Shown: positions 1 to 6,174 of the stretch, piece after piece | Layout: every line of letters starts with the position of its first letter | How positions within the stretch are numbered: position 1 is the stretch's first letter | Origin: an uncultured Prochlorococcus sp. | Lineage (GTDB): Bacteria > Cyanobacteriota > Cyanobacteriia > PCC-6307 > Cyanobiaceae | Length of the DNA stretch: 13,442 nt | Assembly (NCBI GenBank): GCA_902572675.1 | Contig: CACGGY010000023.1 | Location: 1 to 13,442 of the forward strand | Reading direction: 5' to 3' | Made by a program: the position numbers and the translations under genes | The notes under the pieces: model-generated | What the model saw: the letters and a program-made list of their open reading frames with translations, nothing else | What the model was told of the DNA's origin: nothing | Databases searched by the model: none

Positions 1-416
1 CTCAATAATGTCCTGCCATGAGTATCTGCTAATTTATAACCAAGTACTCCAAAAAATATATTACTTAAAATAGCTGCTAGGGGTTTGGCAAAAAAGACTT
101 CTCTAGGAAAGGGAATTAATAGTATTGGAGCAAGCAGGAGATTCGCAACTAGCAATCCTAAAATTAATCCCACTGACCTACTTATTAATAAATCCGTAGG
201 CATTGTTCTTATTTGATCAAGAAAAGTCTTTCTAAGTTGAATAAATACAAAACCCGCGGCTAATCCAATAAAAAAACCTATTATTGCTAAAACAATTCTA
301 AAACCTTCTACATTAGACACCTCTTTGAGTATGTCTACCGGCAATAAATCAACTCCAAGCCATCCTGAAGCCGCCCCAGACAATACAAATAAAATTAATA
401 CTAAGATATCTGTCAT
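1..416 (-). CDS. Multi-pass membrane protein, probable N-terminal part of a PIN/TRAM-domain (YacL-like) protein; partial
   Basis: The 138 visible codons begin at an ATG (416-414) and stay open to the left edge, so the C-terminal part is missing. The translation starts MTDILVLILFVLSGAASGW and holds about four hydrophobic segments (roughly residues 3-23, 43-61, 78-103 and 111-130), separated by short loops that include RKTFLDQIRTMPTD. Four N-terminal helices before a soluble domain is the known architecture of bacterial PIN/TRAM membrane proteins such as Bacillus YacL, whose PIN nuclease-like and TRAM domains would lie outside this window. I base the family on that layout and on recall of picocyanobacterial homologues; no catalytic residue is visible. 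It is divergent from hemW across 96 bp. Any other four-helix membrane protein remains possible. Confidence 0.55.
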   Translation of the reverse strand, partial: MTDILVLILFVLSGAASGWLGVDLLPVDILKEVSNVEGFRIVLAIIGFFIGLAAGFVFIQLRKTFLDQIRTMPTDLLISRSVGLILGLLVANLLLAPILLIPFPREVFFAKPLAAILSNIFFGVLGYKLADTHGRTLL

Positions 417-499
417 ATCTATAATCTACTAGGATTTATTAATTGAGTAAATAAGGATTTAATTTTTTTCGATCCTGAATACTTTTTTGGAGCTTGAAA

Positions 500-520
500 A
501 TGTACTTAGATTATGAATAA
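500..520 (+). other. Possible six-codon upstream ORF overlapping the hemW start
   Basis: GGAG at 489-492 lies 7 nt before an ATG at 500, which is good Shine-Dalgarno spacing in a window where such motifs are almost absent. The frame reads MYLDYE then TAA at 518-520, overlapping the hemW ATG at 513 by 8 nt in another frame. It could be a translated micro-ORF coupled to hemW, or chance. Nothing else supports it. Confidence 0.25.
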
Positions 521-1736
521 GTTTCCGAGAAGTGCTTACGTACACGTTCCTTTTTGCCATAGAAGGTGTTTTTATTGTGATTTTGCAGTTATTCCATTAG
601 GAAATAAAGTTGAAACTTTAAAAGGTTACGGAAGCAAAACTGTTAAAGAATATTTGTACTTTTTATACAAAGAAATATTGTCAATTAAAAATAAATCACC
701 TCTTTCCACAATTTATATAGGTGGGGGTACACCATCAATTTTGGACCCTCAACAAATCAAAGAGTTAATTGATATTTTTAAAGAAAATTATGGAGTTGAC
801 TATGGTGCTGAAATTACTATGGAGGTTGACCCAGCAAGTTTTAATCAAGACGATCTTTATGGATTTATAAATGCTGGAGTAAATAGATTTAGTCTCGGAG
901 TGCAAAGTTTTAATAATCAGATACTTCAAAAGTCTGGAAGGAGACATTTGAGAGAAGATGCTGAACAATCTTGTTTATGGTTAAAGAGTGTATATGATTC
1001 TGGGTTAATAAAAAGCTGGAGCTTAGATTTAATTCAAAACTTACCACTAAGTGGCTTTCAAGAATGGCGAGATGACTTGAAAAAAGCAATAATGTTTTCG
1101 CCACCGCATATTTCCATTTACGATTTAAATATTGAAAATGGAACTGTTTTTAAAAAATTAGTTTATTCAGGAAAATTAAAACTTCCCAGTGAAGAAGAAG
1201 CTTTTAGAAATAGTGAATCAACTCATTCAGTTTTAAAATACTCAGGGTATTCAAGATATGAAATCTCAAACTATTGTTTGCCAGGGCATCAATCAAGACA
1301 TAATAGAGTCTATTGGAGTGGTTCAGGCTGGTGGAGTTTTGGTCAAGGTTCTACTAGTTCTCCATGGGGGGAAAAGTTTACTAGACCAAGAGTAAGTAAG
1401 GAATATAAAGAATGGGTAATTAGACAATACGAACATAATTTGGATTCATCACTCATTAATAAAGATTTTGTTTATAAAGAACTTGATGAGAAAATAATGT
1501 TGGGATTGAGACTGAAAGAGGGTATAGATATCTACGAAGTGTTGAGAGAACAAAATTGGGAAAACAAAAAATTTGAAAGTAACTTTAGTAAATTGCTTGA
1601 AGAATGGGACAAATTTCTTGAAACAGGACTATTAGTGAGAAACGGGAATAGATTTTTCTTAAGTGATCCAAAAGGAATGGAACTTAGTAATCAGATTCTT
1701 ATTGGAATGTTTAAGTGGTGGGATGAGATTAATTAA
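513..1736 (+). CDS. hemW: HemW-type radical SAM protein (coproporphyrinogen-oxidase-like, probable heme chaperone)
   Basis: This 407-residue cytosolic protein has a radical SAM core at its N terminus. CxxxCxxC lies at C15, C19 and C22 (PFCHRRCFYCDF) and would bind the 4Fe-4S cluster that cleaves S-adenosylmethionine. GGGTPS at 70-75 is the SAM-binding glycine motif, and EVDPASF, RFSLGVQSF and DLIQNLPL are further family signatures. True oxygen-independent coproporphyrinogen oxidase HemN has an extra cysteine two residues after the third (CxxxCxxCxC). Here that position is F24, which points to HemW, a heme-binding chaperone, and away from HemN; many databases still label such proteins HemN. 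The C-terminal winged-helix-like part (about 310-400, with MLGLRLKEGID) is intact. The length is slightly above the usual 380 or so. The ATG at 513 places the core at the expected distance. The gene converges on panB. Confidence 0.88.
   Translation: MNKFPRSAYVHVPFCHRRCFYCDFAVIPLGNKVETLKGYGSKTVKEYLYFLYKEILSIKNKSPLSTIYIGGGTPSILDPQQIKELIDIFKENYGVDYGAEITMEVDPASFNQDDLYGFINAGVNRFSLGVQSFNNQILQKSGRRHLREDAEQSCLWLKSVYDSGLIKSWSLDLIQNLPLSGFQEWRDDLKKAIMFSPPHISIYDLNIENGTVFKKLVYSGKLKLPSEEEAFRNSESTHSVLKYSGYSRYEISNYCLPGHQSRHNRVYWSGSGWWSFGQGSTSSPWGEKFTRPRVSKEYKEWVIRQYEHNLDSSLINKDFVYKELDEKIMLGLRLKEGIDIYEVLREQNWENKKFESNFSKLLEEWDKFLETGLLVRNGNRFFLSDPKGMELSNQILIGMFKWWDEIN
1729..1736. other. Palindromic overlapping stop codons of hemW and panB
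   Basis: TTAATTAA is its own reverse complement. It provides TAA to hemW on the plus strand (1734-1736) and TAA to panB on the minus strand (1731-1729). Both genes end inside the same 8 bp, so neither transcript can terminate before entering the 3' end of the other gene. Confidence 0.9.
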
Positions 1737-2502
1737 GTCTTTCAGAAGCTACCCATTCTTTTAATTTATCTTGAAATAATTCTTTTCCTTGGATAATTGG
1801 TTCGCAAAATGGCGGTTGCACATCATTGAGTCCTAATAAATCTGCCGTAACTCTTACTTGGCCATCGCAATAATTACCTGCACCAATGCCTATGGTGGGG
1901 ATTTTTAAATTATTTTGTATTTCTTTAGCAAGTAACTTAGGAATATGTTCAAGAACTATTGAAAAACATCCTAATTTTTCAAGAATTGAAGCCTCTTTTT
2001 TGATTTTTTCTTGGCTTTCTAAACTTTCTCCTTGTTTCTTTAATCCTAAATTTAAATAACTTTGTGGTGTAAGCCCTATATGACCCATAACAGGTATTCC
2101 CATTCTTATTAGTCTAGAAATAACTTTTTGTATTTCTGGTTCAGCGCCTTCTATCTTGACTGCTTTTGCGTAAGTGCTTTGAATTATTTTTCCTGCATAC
2201 TCAACAGCTTTGTCCTCTCCACATTGGTAAGTAAGAAAAGGCATGTCGGAAACGATCAAAGGTTGTTCTTCAATTTTCTTTTTAAAACCTCTAGACACTG
2301 CATTAGTATGATAAATTATATTTTCTAAAGTTAATGGCAATGTGGACTTATATCCTAAACAGACCATTGCTAAGGAATCTCCTACTAAGATGAGATCAAC
2401 ATTAGCTTCTTCTGCAATGGATCCAGATATGGAGTCCCAAGCAGTCAGCGCGATAATTTTTTGAGAATTTTCTTTATATTTAACGAGTTCTGAAGGTAAC
2501 AT
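1729..2502 (-). CDS. panB: 3-methyl-2-oxobutanoate hydroxymethyltransferase (ketopantoate hydroxymethyltransferase)
   Basis: PanB transfers a hydroxymethyl group from 5,10-methylene-tetrahydrofolate to 2-oxoisovalerate to form ketopantoate, the first committed step to pantothenate and CoA. The 257 residues cover the whole TIM-barrel fold, close to the 264 of the E. coli enzyme. Visible active-site elements are VGDS with D42 and SDMPF with D86 (metal ligands), KIEG with K116 and E118, GHIGLTPQ at 140-147, the catalytic glutamate E185 in VLEHIP, and the IGIGAG phosphate-binding loop near 206. The usual tyrosine of the LTAYD motif is tryptophan here (LTAWDS, W22). The start is an ATG at 2502-2500, divergent from the SRP RNA with 45 bp between. 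The stop overlaps that of hemW on the other strand. The folate cofactor links it loosely to folC in the same window, but no operon is implied. Confidence 0.95.
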   Translation of the reverse strand: MLPSELVKYKENSQKIIALTAWDSISGSIAEEANVDLILVGDSLAMVCLGYKSTLPLTLENIIYHTNAVSRGFKKKIEEQPLIVSDMPFLTYQCGEDKAVEYAGKIIQSTYAKAVKIEGAEPEIQKVISRLIRMGIPVMGHIGLTPQSYLNLGLKKQGESLESQEKIKKEASILEKLGCFSIVLEHIPKLLAKEIQNNLKIPTIGIGAGNYCDGQVRVTADLLGLNDVQPPFCEPIIQGKELFQDKLKEWVASERLN

Positions 2503-2536
2503 AAGTATTAATGTATCTTTTTTAATGAAGAGTTGC

Positions 2537-2542
2537 TAGGAT
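2537..2542 (+). promoter_or_regulatory. Candidate -10 element for the SRP RNA
   Basis: TAGGAT matches the TAnnnT core of a sigma-70 -10 box and ends 5 nt before the predicted 5' end of the SRP RNA at 2548. No convincing -35 box is seen, which is common in Prochlorococcus. The call rests on position and the core match only. Confidence 0.35.
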
Positions 2543-2547
2543 ATCAC

Positions 2548-2643
2548 TGACTCGGCCTTTCGCGGTTTTAACGCCTAAACCTGGTCAGGACCGGAAGGTA
2601 GCAGCCACAAGGGATGCTTGAGGCAGGCGAGATAACCGAGTCA
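2548..2643 (+). ncRNA. ffs: Signal recognition particle RNA, small bacterial (4.5S-like) type
   Basis: The SRP RNA binds Ffh and targets ribosomes making membrane and secreted proteins. The conserved apical domain is plain: CTGGTCAGGACCGGAAGG followed by TAGCAGCC at 2581-2606, with a GGAA tetraloop at 2593-2596 and the internal-loop strands that contact the Ffh M domain. TGACTCGG (2548-2555) pairs perfectly with CCGAGTCA (2636-2643), closing the long hairpin and setting the ends at about 96 nt. A T-rich tract (2644-2663) follows the closing stem and may aid termination. The gene lies between divergent panB and the 3' end of ftsZ, only 14 nt from the ftsZ stop. The exact mature ends are inferred from the terminal stem. 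Confidence 0.93.
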
Positions 2644-2657
2644 CTTTATTTTACCTT

Positions 2658-3773
2658 TTAATCTATATCTTTTTTATTTTGCCTTAACCTCAAAAACTCG
2701 GGAATACTAGCGCCTGATTCTTTATTGTCGGAAAAATTATATAAAGTTTGATTTGATAATCTGTTTTTTATTCTTTGTTGTTTTAAAGGTTGATTTGTTT
2801 CAAAACCGGTGGCAATAACAGTAACTTGTATCTCACCTTCCATTGAATCGTTAACCGCTTGTCCAACAATTATATTTGCATCCTTGTCTACGACATCACT
2901 AATAACTTCACCAACTGCAGTCACATCGTCAAGAGTCATATCTATTCCACCAGTTATATTTACAAGACAACCTTTTGCTCCATCAATTCTTCCCGCTTCT
3001 AGTAAAGGGCTATTAATCGCAGCTTGTGCAGCTTCCATAGCCCTAGATCGACCAGATCCAATCCCCATTCCAAGAAGTGCTGTACCAGCTTCTGTCATGA
3101 CTGATCTAACATCAGCAAAGTCAAGATTAACTTCGCCAGGGCGTGTAATTACTTCACTTATACCTTGAACTCCCATTCTTAAAACATCATCAGCATTCCT
3201 GAATGCTTCCTGAATAGAGGCACCTGCAGAAACTTCTTTTAAACGATCATTTGGGATAACAATAAGAGTATCAACATTTTCTGCTAATCTCGCAATTCCT
3301 TCTTCTGCTTGACGCATTCTCCTTTTCCCTTCGAAAGAAAAAGGTTTAGTTACTATACCAACAGTTAATGCACCGCTTTGCTTTGCTATTTCAGCAACAA
3401 CTGGTGCTGCTCCTGTGCCAGTACCTCCACCCATTCCTGCAGCTATGAATACCAAGTCAGATCCTTCTAATGATTGTTGAAGCTCCTCTCTAGATTCTTC
3501 TGCAGCCTTTTGACCAATACTTGGATTACCTCCCGCTCCAAGGCCTCTTGTTAAGTTCTGACCCAATTGTACCCTTCGCTCTGCTGAAGATTGTAATAAT
3601 GCTTGTGCATCAGTATTGAGAACTCGAAATGATACACCTTCTAGATCACTATCAATCATTCTGTTAATAGCATTACTTCCACCACCGCCAACGCCAATAA
3701 CTTCTATTTTGGCGTTTTGGCTTGGAAGGATTTCTCTTGATTGATCAAAGTTTGGATTGTTACCGAAGCTCAT
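2658..3773 (-). CDS. ftsZ: Cell division protein FtsZ
   Basis: FtsZ is the tubulin-like GTPase that polymerises into the Z ring at midcell. All family hallmarks are present in 371 residues: the nucleotide-binding loop GVGGGGSNA (27-35), the tubulin signature GGGTGTG (115-121), the PNDRL element (174-178), and the T7 loop NLDFAD (216-221) with D218 and D221, which complete the GTPase site of the next subunit. The C-terminal peptide SIPEFLRLR (356-364) is the conserved tail that binds membrane-linking partners. The linker before it is short, about 35 residues. FtsA is not found in cyanobacteria, so the tail is expected to bind partners such as ZipN/Ftn2 and SepF; that is family knowledge. The ATG start at 3773 leaves about 20 residues before the core. 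It is the last gene of the minus-strand division cluster, and the 180-bp gap before it suggests its own promoter. Confidence 0.98.
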   Translation of the reverse strand: MSFGNNPNFDQSREILPSQNAKIEVIGVGGGGSNAINRMIDSDLEGVSFRVLNTDAQALLQSSAERRVQLGQNLTRGLGAGGNPSIGQKAAEESREELQQSLEGSDLVFIAAGMGGGTGTGAAPVVAEIAKQSGALTVGIVTKPFSFEGKRRMRQAEEGIARLAENVDTLIVIPNDRLKEVSAGASIQEAFRNADDVLRMGVQGISEVITRPGEVNLDFADVRSVMTEAGTALLGMGIGSGRSRAMEAAQAAINSPLLEAGRIDGAKGCLVNITGGIDMTLDDVTAVGEVISDVVDKDANIIVGQAVNDSMEGEIQVTVIATGFETNQPLKQQRIKNRLSNQTLYNFSDNKESGASIPEFLRLRQNKKDID

Positions 3774-3787
3774 CTCTTAATAGGAAT

Positions 3788-3797
3788 CTAGTACTAG
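3788..3797. repeat. 10-bp perfect palindrome in the ftsZ leader
   Basis: CTAGTACTAG is fully self-complementary and lies 15-24 bp upstream of the ftsZ start codon, between the candidate -10 box and the ATG. It could be an operator half-site pair or an mRNA hairpin near the ribosome-binding region. A 10-bp palindrome can arise by chance in AT-rich DNA. Confidence 0.4.
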
Positions 3798-3807
3798 TAT
3801 TGGGTGC

Positions 3808-3836
3808 ATTATGAACTTACTGAGCTCATCTGTAGG
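3808..3836 (-). promoter_or_regulatory. Candidate ftsZ promoter
   Basis: On the minus strand CCTACA (3836-3831) is followed after 17 nt by CATAAT (3813-3808). The -10 box differs from TATAAT at one base; the -35 box matches TTGACA only at its last three positions. Transcription would start near 3800, giving a short leader that carries the 10-bp palindrome. This is a pattern match only. Confidence 0.3.
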
Positions 3837-3845
3837 AATTTGTTG

Positions 3846-3898
3846 AGGAAAATCCTAAAAATATTTATTTATTAAATATTTTGTTTTGAATGCAAAAC
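3846..3898. repeat. Three adjacent inverted repeats between ftsQ and ftsZ
   Basis: Three dyads follow one another. AGGA/TCCT (3846-3849, 3853-3856) has a 3-nt loop. AAAATATTTA/TAAATATTTT (3858-3867, 3873-3882) has perfect 10-bp arms and a 5-nt loop. GTTTTG/CAAAAC (3883-3888, 3893-3898) has perfect 6-bp arms and a 4-nt loop. They begin about 55 nt past the ftsQ stop and end about 70 nt before the ftsZ start. They could be a weak terminator, transcript-stabilising hairpins or regulator binding sites for ftsZ. Confidence 0.5.
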
Positions 3899-3953
3899 CC
3901 ATATCAACACTACAATAATAAAAAAATAATTAATCAAAATACCTTTTCGAATA

Positions 3954-4679
3954 TTAGGGTTTGAACACTTTTATTTTTGGTTTATTGGGATTAGTAAGAT
4001 CAATATTATCTATTTTTTTTGAAAAGTTATTTTTCTTAAATTCATTTTTAAGATTATTGATTATTTGTAATTGATAGTTGATTAAATTTGGGTTAAATCC
4101 TAGGAATATTGTTTTTAAATCTTTTTCTTCAACAGTTAGAAATCCGTTTGGCGAAAAAGTTATTTTTACTAACTCAAATTCATAGTTTTCTTGAGCAACT
4201 AAAATTTCAGATAATATATTTTTGAATTTTCCTTTCCAACCAAAGACTTCTAAATTTAATTTGCTCAAAAAATTTTCATCTGTATTCAGTTTATTTATAA
4301 AAACTCCTTCTTTATCAATAAAACCTAATATTTTTTTTTCATTCAATATTTTTTCAGCGTAAGCAATAGGAGTTCTTGTTTTGATTTGAACTTTTAAACC
4401 AAAAGGCAATATTTGTTTATTTACAGAAACATCTTTAAGCGATAAATTTTTTTTTAATTCTTTTTCTAAAAAATTAGTTTTAATAGCAATTAAACGGATT
4501 GGAACTCTCAAAGAAGAATTATCTAGTACATCTTTCTGCGAAAATAATTCACTTCCATAAATCTTAATGTCCTGAATATTAACCTTTTTTAAGGATTGAA
4601 GACTTAAAAAGCTTGTTGAAAATAAAAATGCAAGTAGGAATAAAAAACTTCCAAAGTTTATTCGTTTTTGGTTTTTCAC
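3954..4679 (-). CDS. ftsQ: FtsQ-like cell division protein (POTRA domain)
   Basis: This 241-residue bitopic membrane protein has a short basic cytoplasmic tail (MKNQKRIN), one membrane helix at about residues 9-28, and a periplasmic POTRA-type domain starting with VNIQDIKIYGSELFSQKDVL, then a beta-rich domain containing RTPIAYAE and GFIDKEGVFI. That order is the FtsQ/DivIB layout; FtsQ links early and late division proteins at the septum. The sequence is poorly conserved, as usual for the family, and very rich in Lys, Asn and Ile, so the call depends on domain order and on its position directly before ftsZ. The start is GTG (4679-4677), which overlaps the stop of the upstream gene in GTGA, indicating translational coupling. 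Codons are markedly more AT-rich than in the preceding gene. Confidence 0.85.
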   Translation of the reverse strand: MKNQKRINFGSFLFLLAFLFSTSFLSLQSLKKVNIQDIKIYGSELFSQKDVLDNSSLRVPIRLIAIKTNFLEKELKKNLSLKDVSVNKQILPFGLKVQIKTRTPIAYAEKILNEKKILGFIDKEGVFINKLNTDENFLSKLNLEVFGWKGKFKNILSEILVAQENYEFELVKITFSPNGFLTVEEKDLKTIFLGFNPNLINYQLQIINNLKNEFKKNNFSKKIDNIDLTNPNKPKIKVFKP

Positions 4680-5086
4680 AAATCACATCGAGCTTTTTCC
4701 ATCAATTGGTCCATCCATTCTCGTGCTCGCTCTGCATCTGAAAATGGTACATCCATCTCTTTTCCATCTCCAACTAACCTCAATCTACACTTACCTTGAG
4801 ATTCACTTGTTAGAGGAGCTTCTCCTGAAGTTAGAGCCATTAATTCAACTAACTCTAGTTTCTTGATTGTAAAGCTATCTTTTTCTTCAAATTTGCCAGC
4901 CTCAAATGCGCTCCACCTTAATTCACCATCTTTTAAAGATGCTGCGCTTGAACTATCTAACTTACAAAGTTCAGAACCATTTGCCCAGTTCCTAAAAAGA
5001 TTTTGCCTTCTTCTCTCTAACCACCCTAGTGCAGTTAATAAAACGAAGATTAACAATAATGGTAACCAAAGAAGTCCATGCAACAT
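4676..5086 (-). CDS. Unknown membrane-anchored protein encoded between ddl and ftsQ
   Basis: I do not recognise a named family. The 136 residues start with a hydrophobic helix (about 3-20, LHGLLWLPLLLIFVLLTALG), then a basic stop-transfer stretch (LERRRQ). By the positive-inside rule this places the remaining 110 or so residues in the cytoplasm. The soluble part has alternating short strands and ends in a helix (SDAERAREWMDQLMEKAR), which faintly resembles a PH-like fold; that is only an impression. It starts at ATG 5086, 10 nt after the ddl stop, and its TGA overlaps the ftsQ GTG by 4 nt, so it is almost surely co-transcribed and co-translated with ftsQ. Its base composition is visibly less AT-rich than ftsQ or ddl. 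The position suggests a division or envelope role, which is inference. Confidence 0.8.
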   Translation of the reverse strand: MLHGLLWLPLLLIFVLLTALGWLERRRQNLFRNWANGSELCKLDSSSAASLKDGELRWSAFEAGKFEEKDSFTIKKLELVELMALTSGEAPLTSESQGKCRLRLVGDGKEMDVPFSDAERAREWMDQLMEKARCDL

Positions 5087-5096
5087 TTGATTTGAC

Positions 5097-6164
5097 TTAT
5101 AAATCCAGAGAGATATCTACCAGTTTAGCCACAAGTTGTTCAATATTTAAACCTGAAGCTTTCCAAAGCATTGGAAACATACTGTTTTTTGTAAAACCAG
5201 GAATTGTATTTATTTCATTTAACAAAATTTTATTTGAAGATTTCTCTAAAAAGAAATCTACCCTCGCAAAACCAAAAATATTTAGTGCTCTACAACTTTG
5301 AATAGCAATTTCTTTAATTTCTTTGGTAATTTTAGGATCTATTTCGGCTGGGATGGTTATCTTGTTATTTGCATTATATTTTGAATCGTAGTCATACCAA
5401 TCAGTATCGTACTTAACCTCCCCAATCTCCGAGGTTAAGAGTTTTGAATTCCCAATTATTCCGCATTCAATCTCTTTTACCTCTAAACCTTCCTCTACTA
5501 AAATTCTGGGATCTATTCTCCAAGCCTTTTCTAAGGCTTTTAACAAACCTGATTCATCTATCACTTTAGAAATGCCAAGAGATGATCCTGAGTTACATGG
5601 TTTAACAAAAACAGGAAAATTTAAATTATTTAAGATCTCATTAATTAACTTATTTTTTACTTCTTTATCATTGATATTTTCATGTTGAAAAACTAGGTAA
5701 TTTACTTGTGGAATTTTTAGATTTGAGAAAATTGTTTTCATCATTATTTTATCCATTCCAAGAGCAGAACCAATAATTCCACATCCGACTAAAGGTTTCT
5801 TAGTAAATTTCAGTAAGCCATGAATTGATCCGTCTTCACCATTAAATCCATGCATGAGAGGAAACCAAACATCAACATTTTGAAATTCAATTCCTTCAAG
5901 AAAGTTAATTTTTTTTTGATTAAAACCGTCTTGTTTTTTTGTTGTATGTTTTTCAATTTCACCTTTTAAGATTTTTTCTGAAAGATCACTATCAAGCCAA
6001 TCTCCATATCGGTTTATATAAAAGGCTTTTACTGTAAATCTTGTTTTATTTATTTCTGAATTAAAGGCTTGAAAAACTGTTTTTGCAGAGGCTATTGATA
6101 CTTCATGTTCATTAGAATACCCACCAAATATTAACCCAATACATTTTTTCTTTCTCGCAATCAT
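5097..6164 (-). CDS. ddl: D-alanine--D-alanine ligase
   Basis: Ddl joins two D-alanines using ATP to make the dipeptide at the end of peptidoglycan precursors. With the ATG at 6164 it has 355 residues, beginning MIARKKKCIGLIFGG. Family motifs in order are GGYSNEHEVSIASA (the glutamate and serine that contact the first D-Ala), HGFNGEDGSIHGLL, GSALGMDKIMMK, the ATP-grasp loop FVKPCNSGSSLGISKV, EIECGIIG, ARVDFFLE, and the metal- and substrate-binding end NEINTIPGFT. An upstream in-frame GTG at 6191 would add nine residues (starting MKFAFNFFS) and overlap miaB by 17 nt. I prefer the ATG because the family usually begins right before the KxxIGLIFGG strand and it leaves a 10-nt gap after miaB. No Shine-Dalgarno is visible for either start. 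The E. coli dcw order ddlB-ftsQ-ftsA-ftsZ is echoed downstream. Confidence 0.95.
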   Translation of the reverse strand: MIARKKKCIGLIFGGYSNEHEVSIASAKTVFQAFNSEINKTRFTVKAFYINRYGDWLDSDLSEKILKGEIEKHTTKKQDGFNQKKINFLEGIEFQNVDVWFPLMHGFNGEDGSIHGLLKFTKKPLVGCGIIGSALGMDKIMMKTIFSNLKIPQVNYLVFQHENINDKEVKNKLINEILNNLNFPVFVKPCNSGSSLGISKVIDESGLLKALEKAWRIDPRILVEEGLEVKEIECGIIGNSKLLTSEIGEVKYDTDWYDYDSKYNANNKITIPAEIDPKITKEIKEIAIQSCRALNIFGFARVDFFLEKSSNKILLNEINTIPGFTKNSMFPMLWKASGLNIEQLVAKLVDISLDL

Positions 6165-6174
6165 TGAAAAAAAA

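Noticed and set aside
2809..3168. 119-codon plus-strand ORF antisense to ftsZ
   Set aside because: It is a shadow of the strongly conserved ftsZ frame, low in complexity and with no family resemblance.
3788..3802. Cyanobacterial LexA-type box in the ftsZ leader
   Set aside because: One half (AGTAC) fits but the second half does not match the expected GTWC core, so only the palindrome itself is reported.
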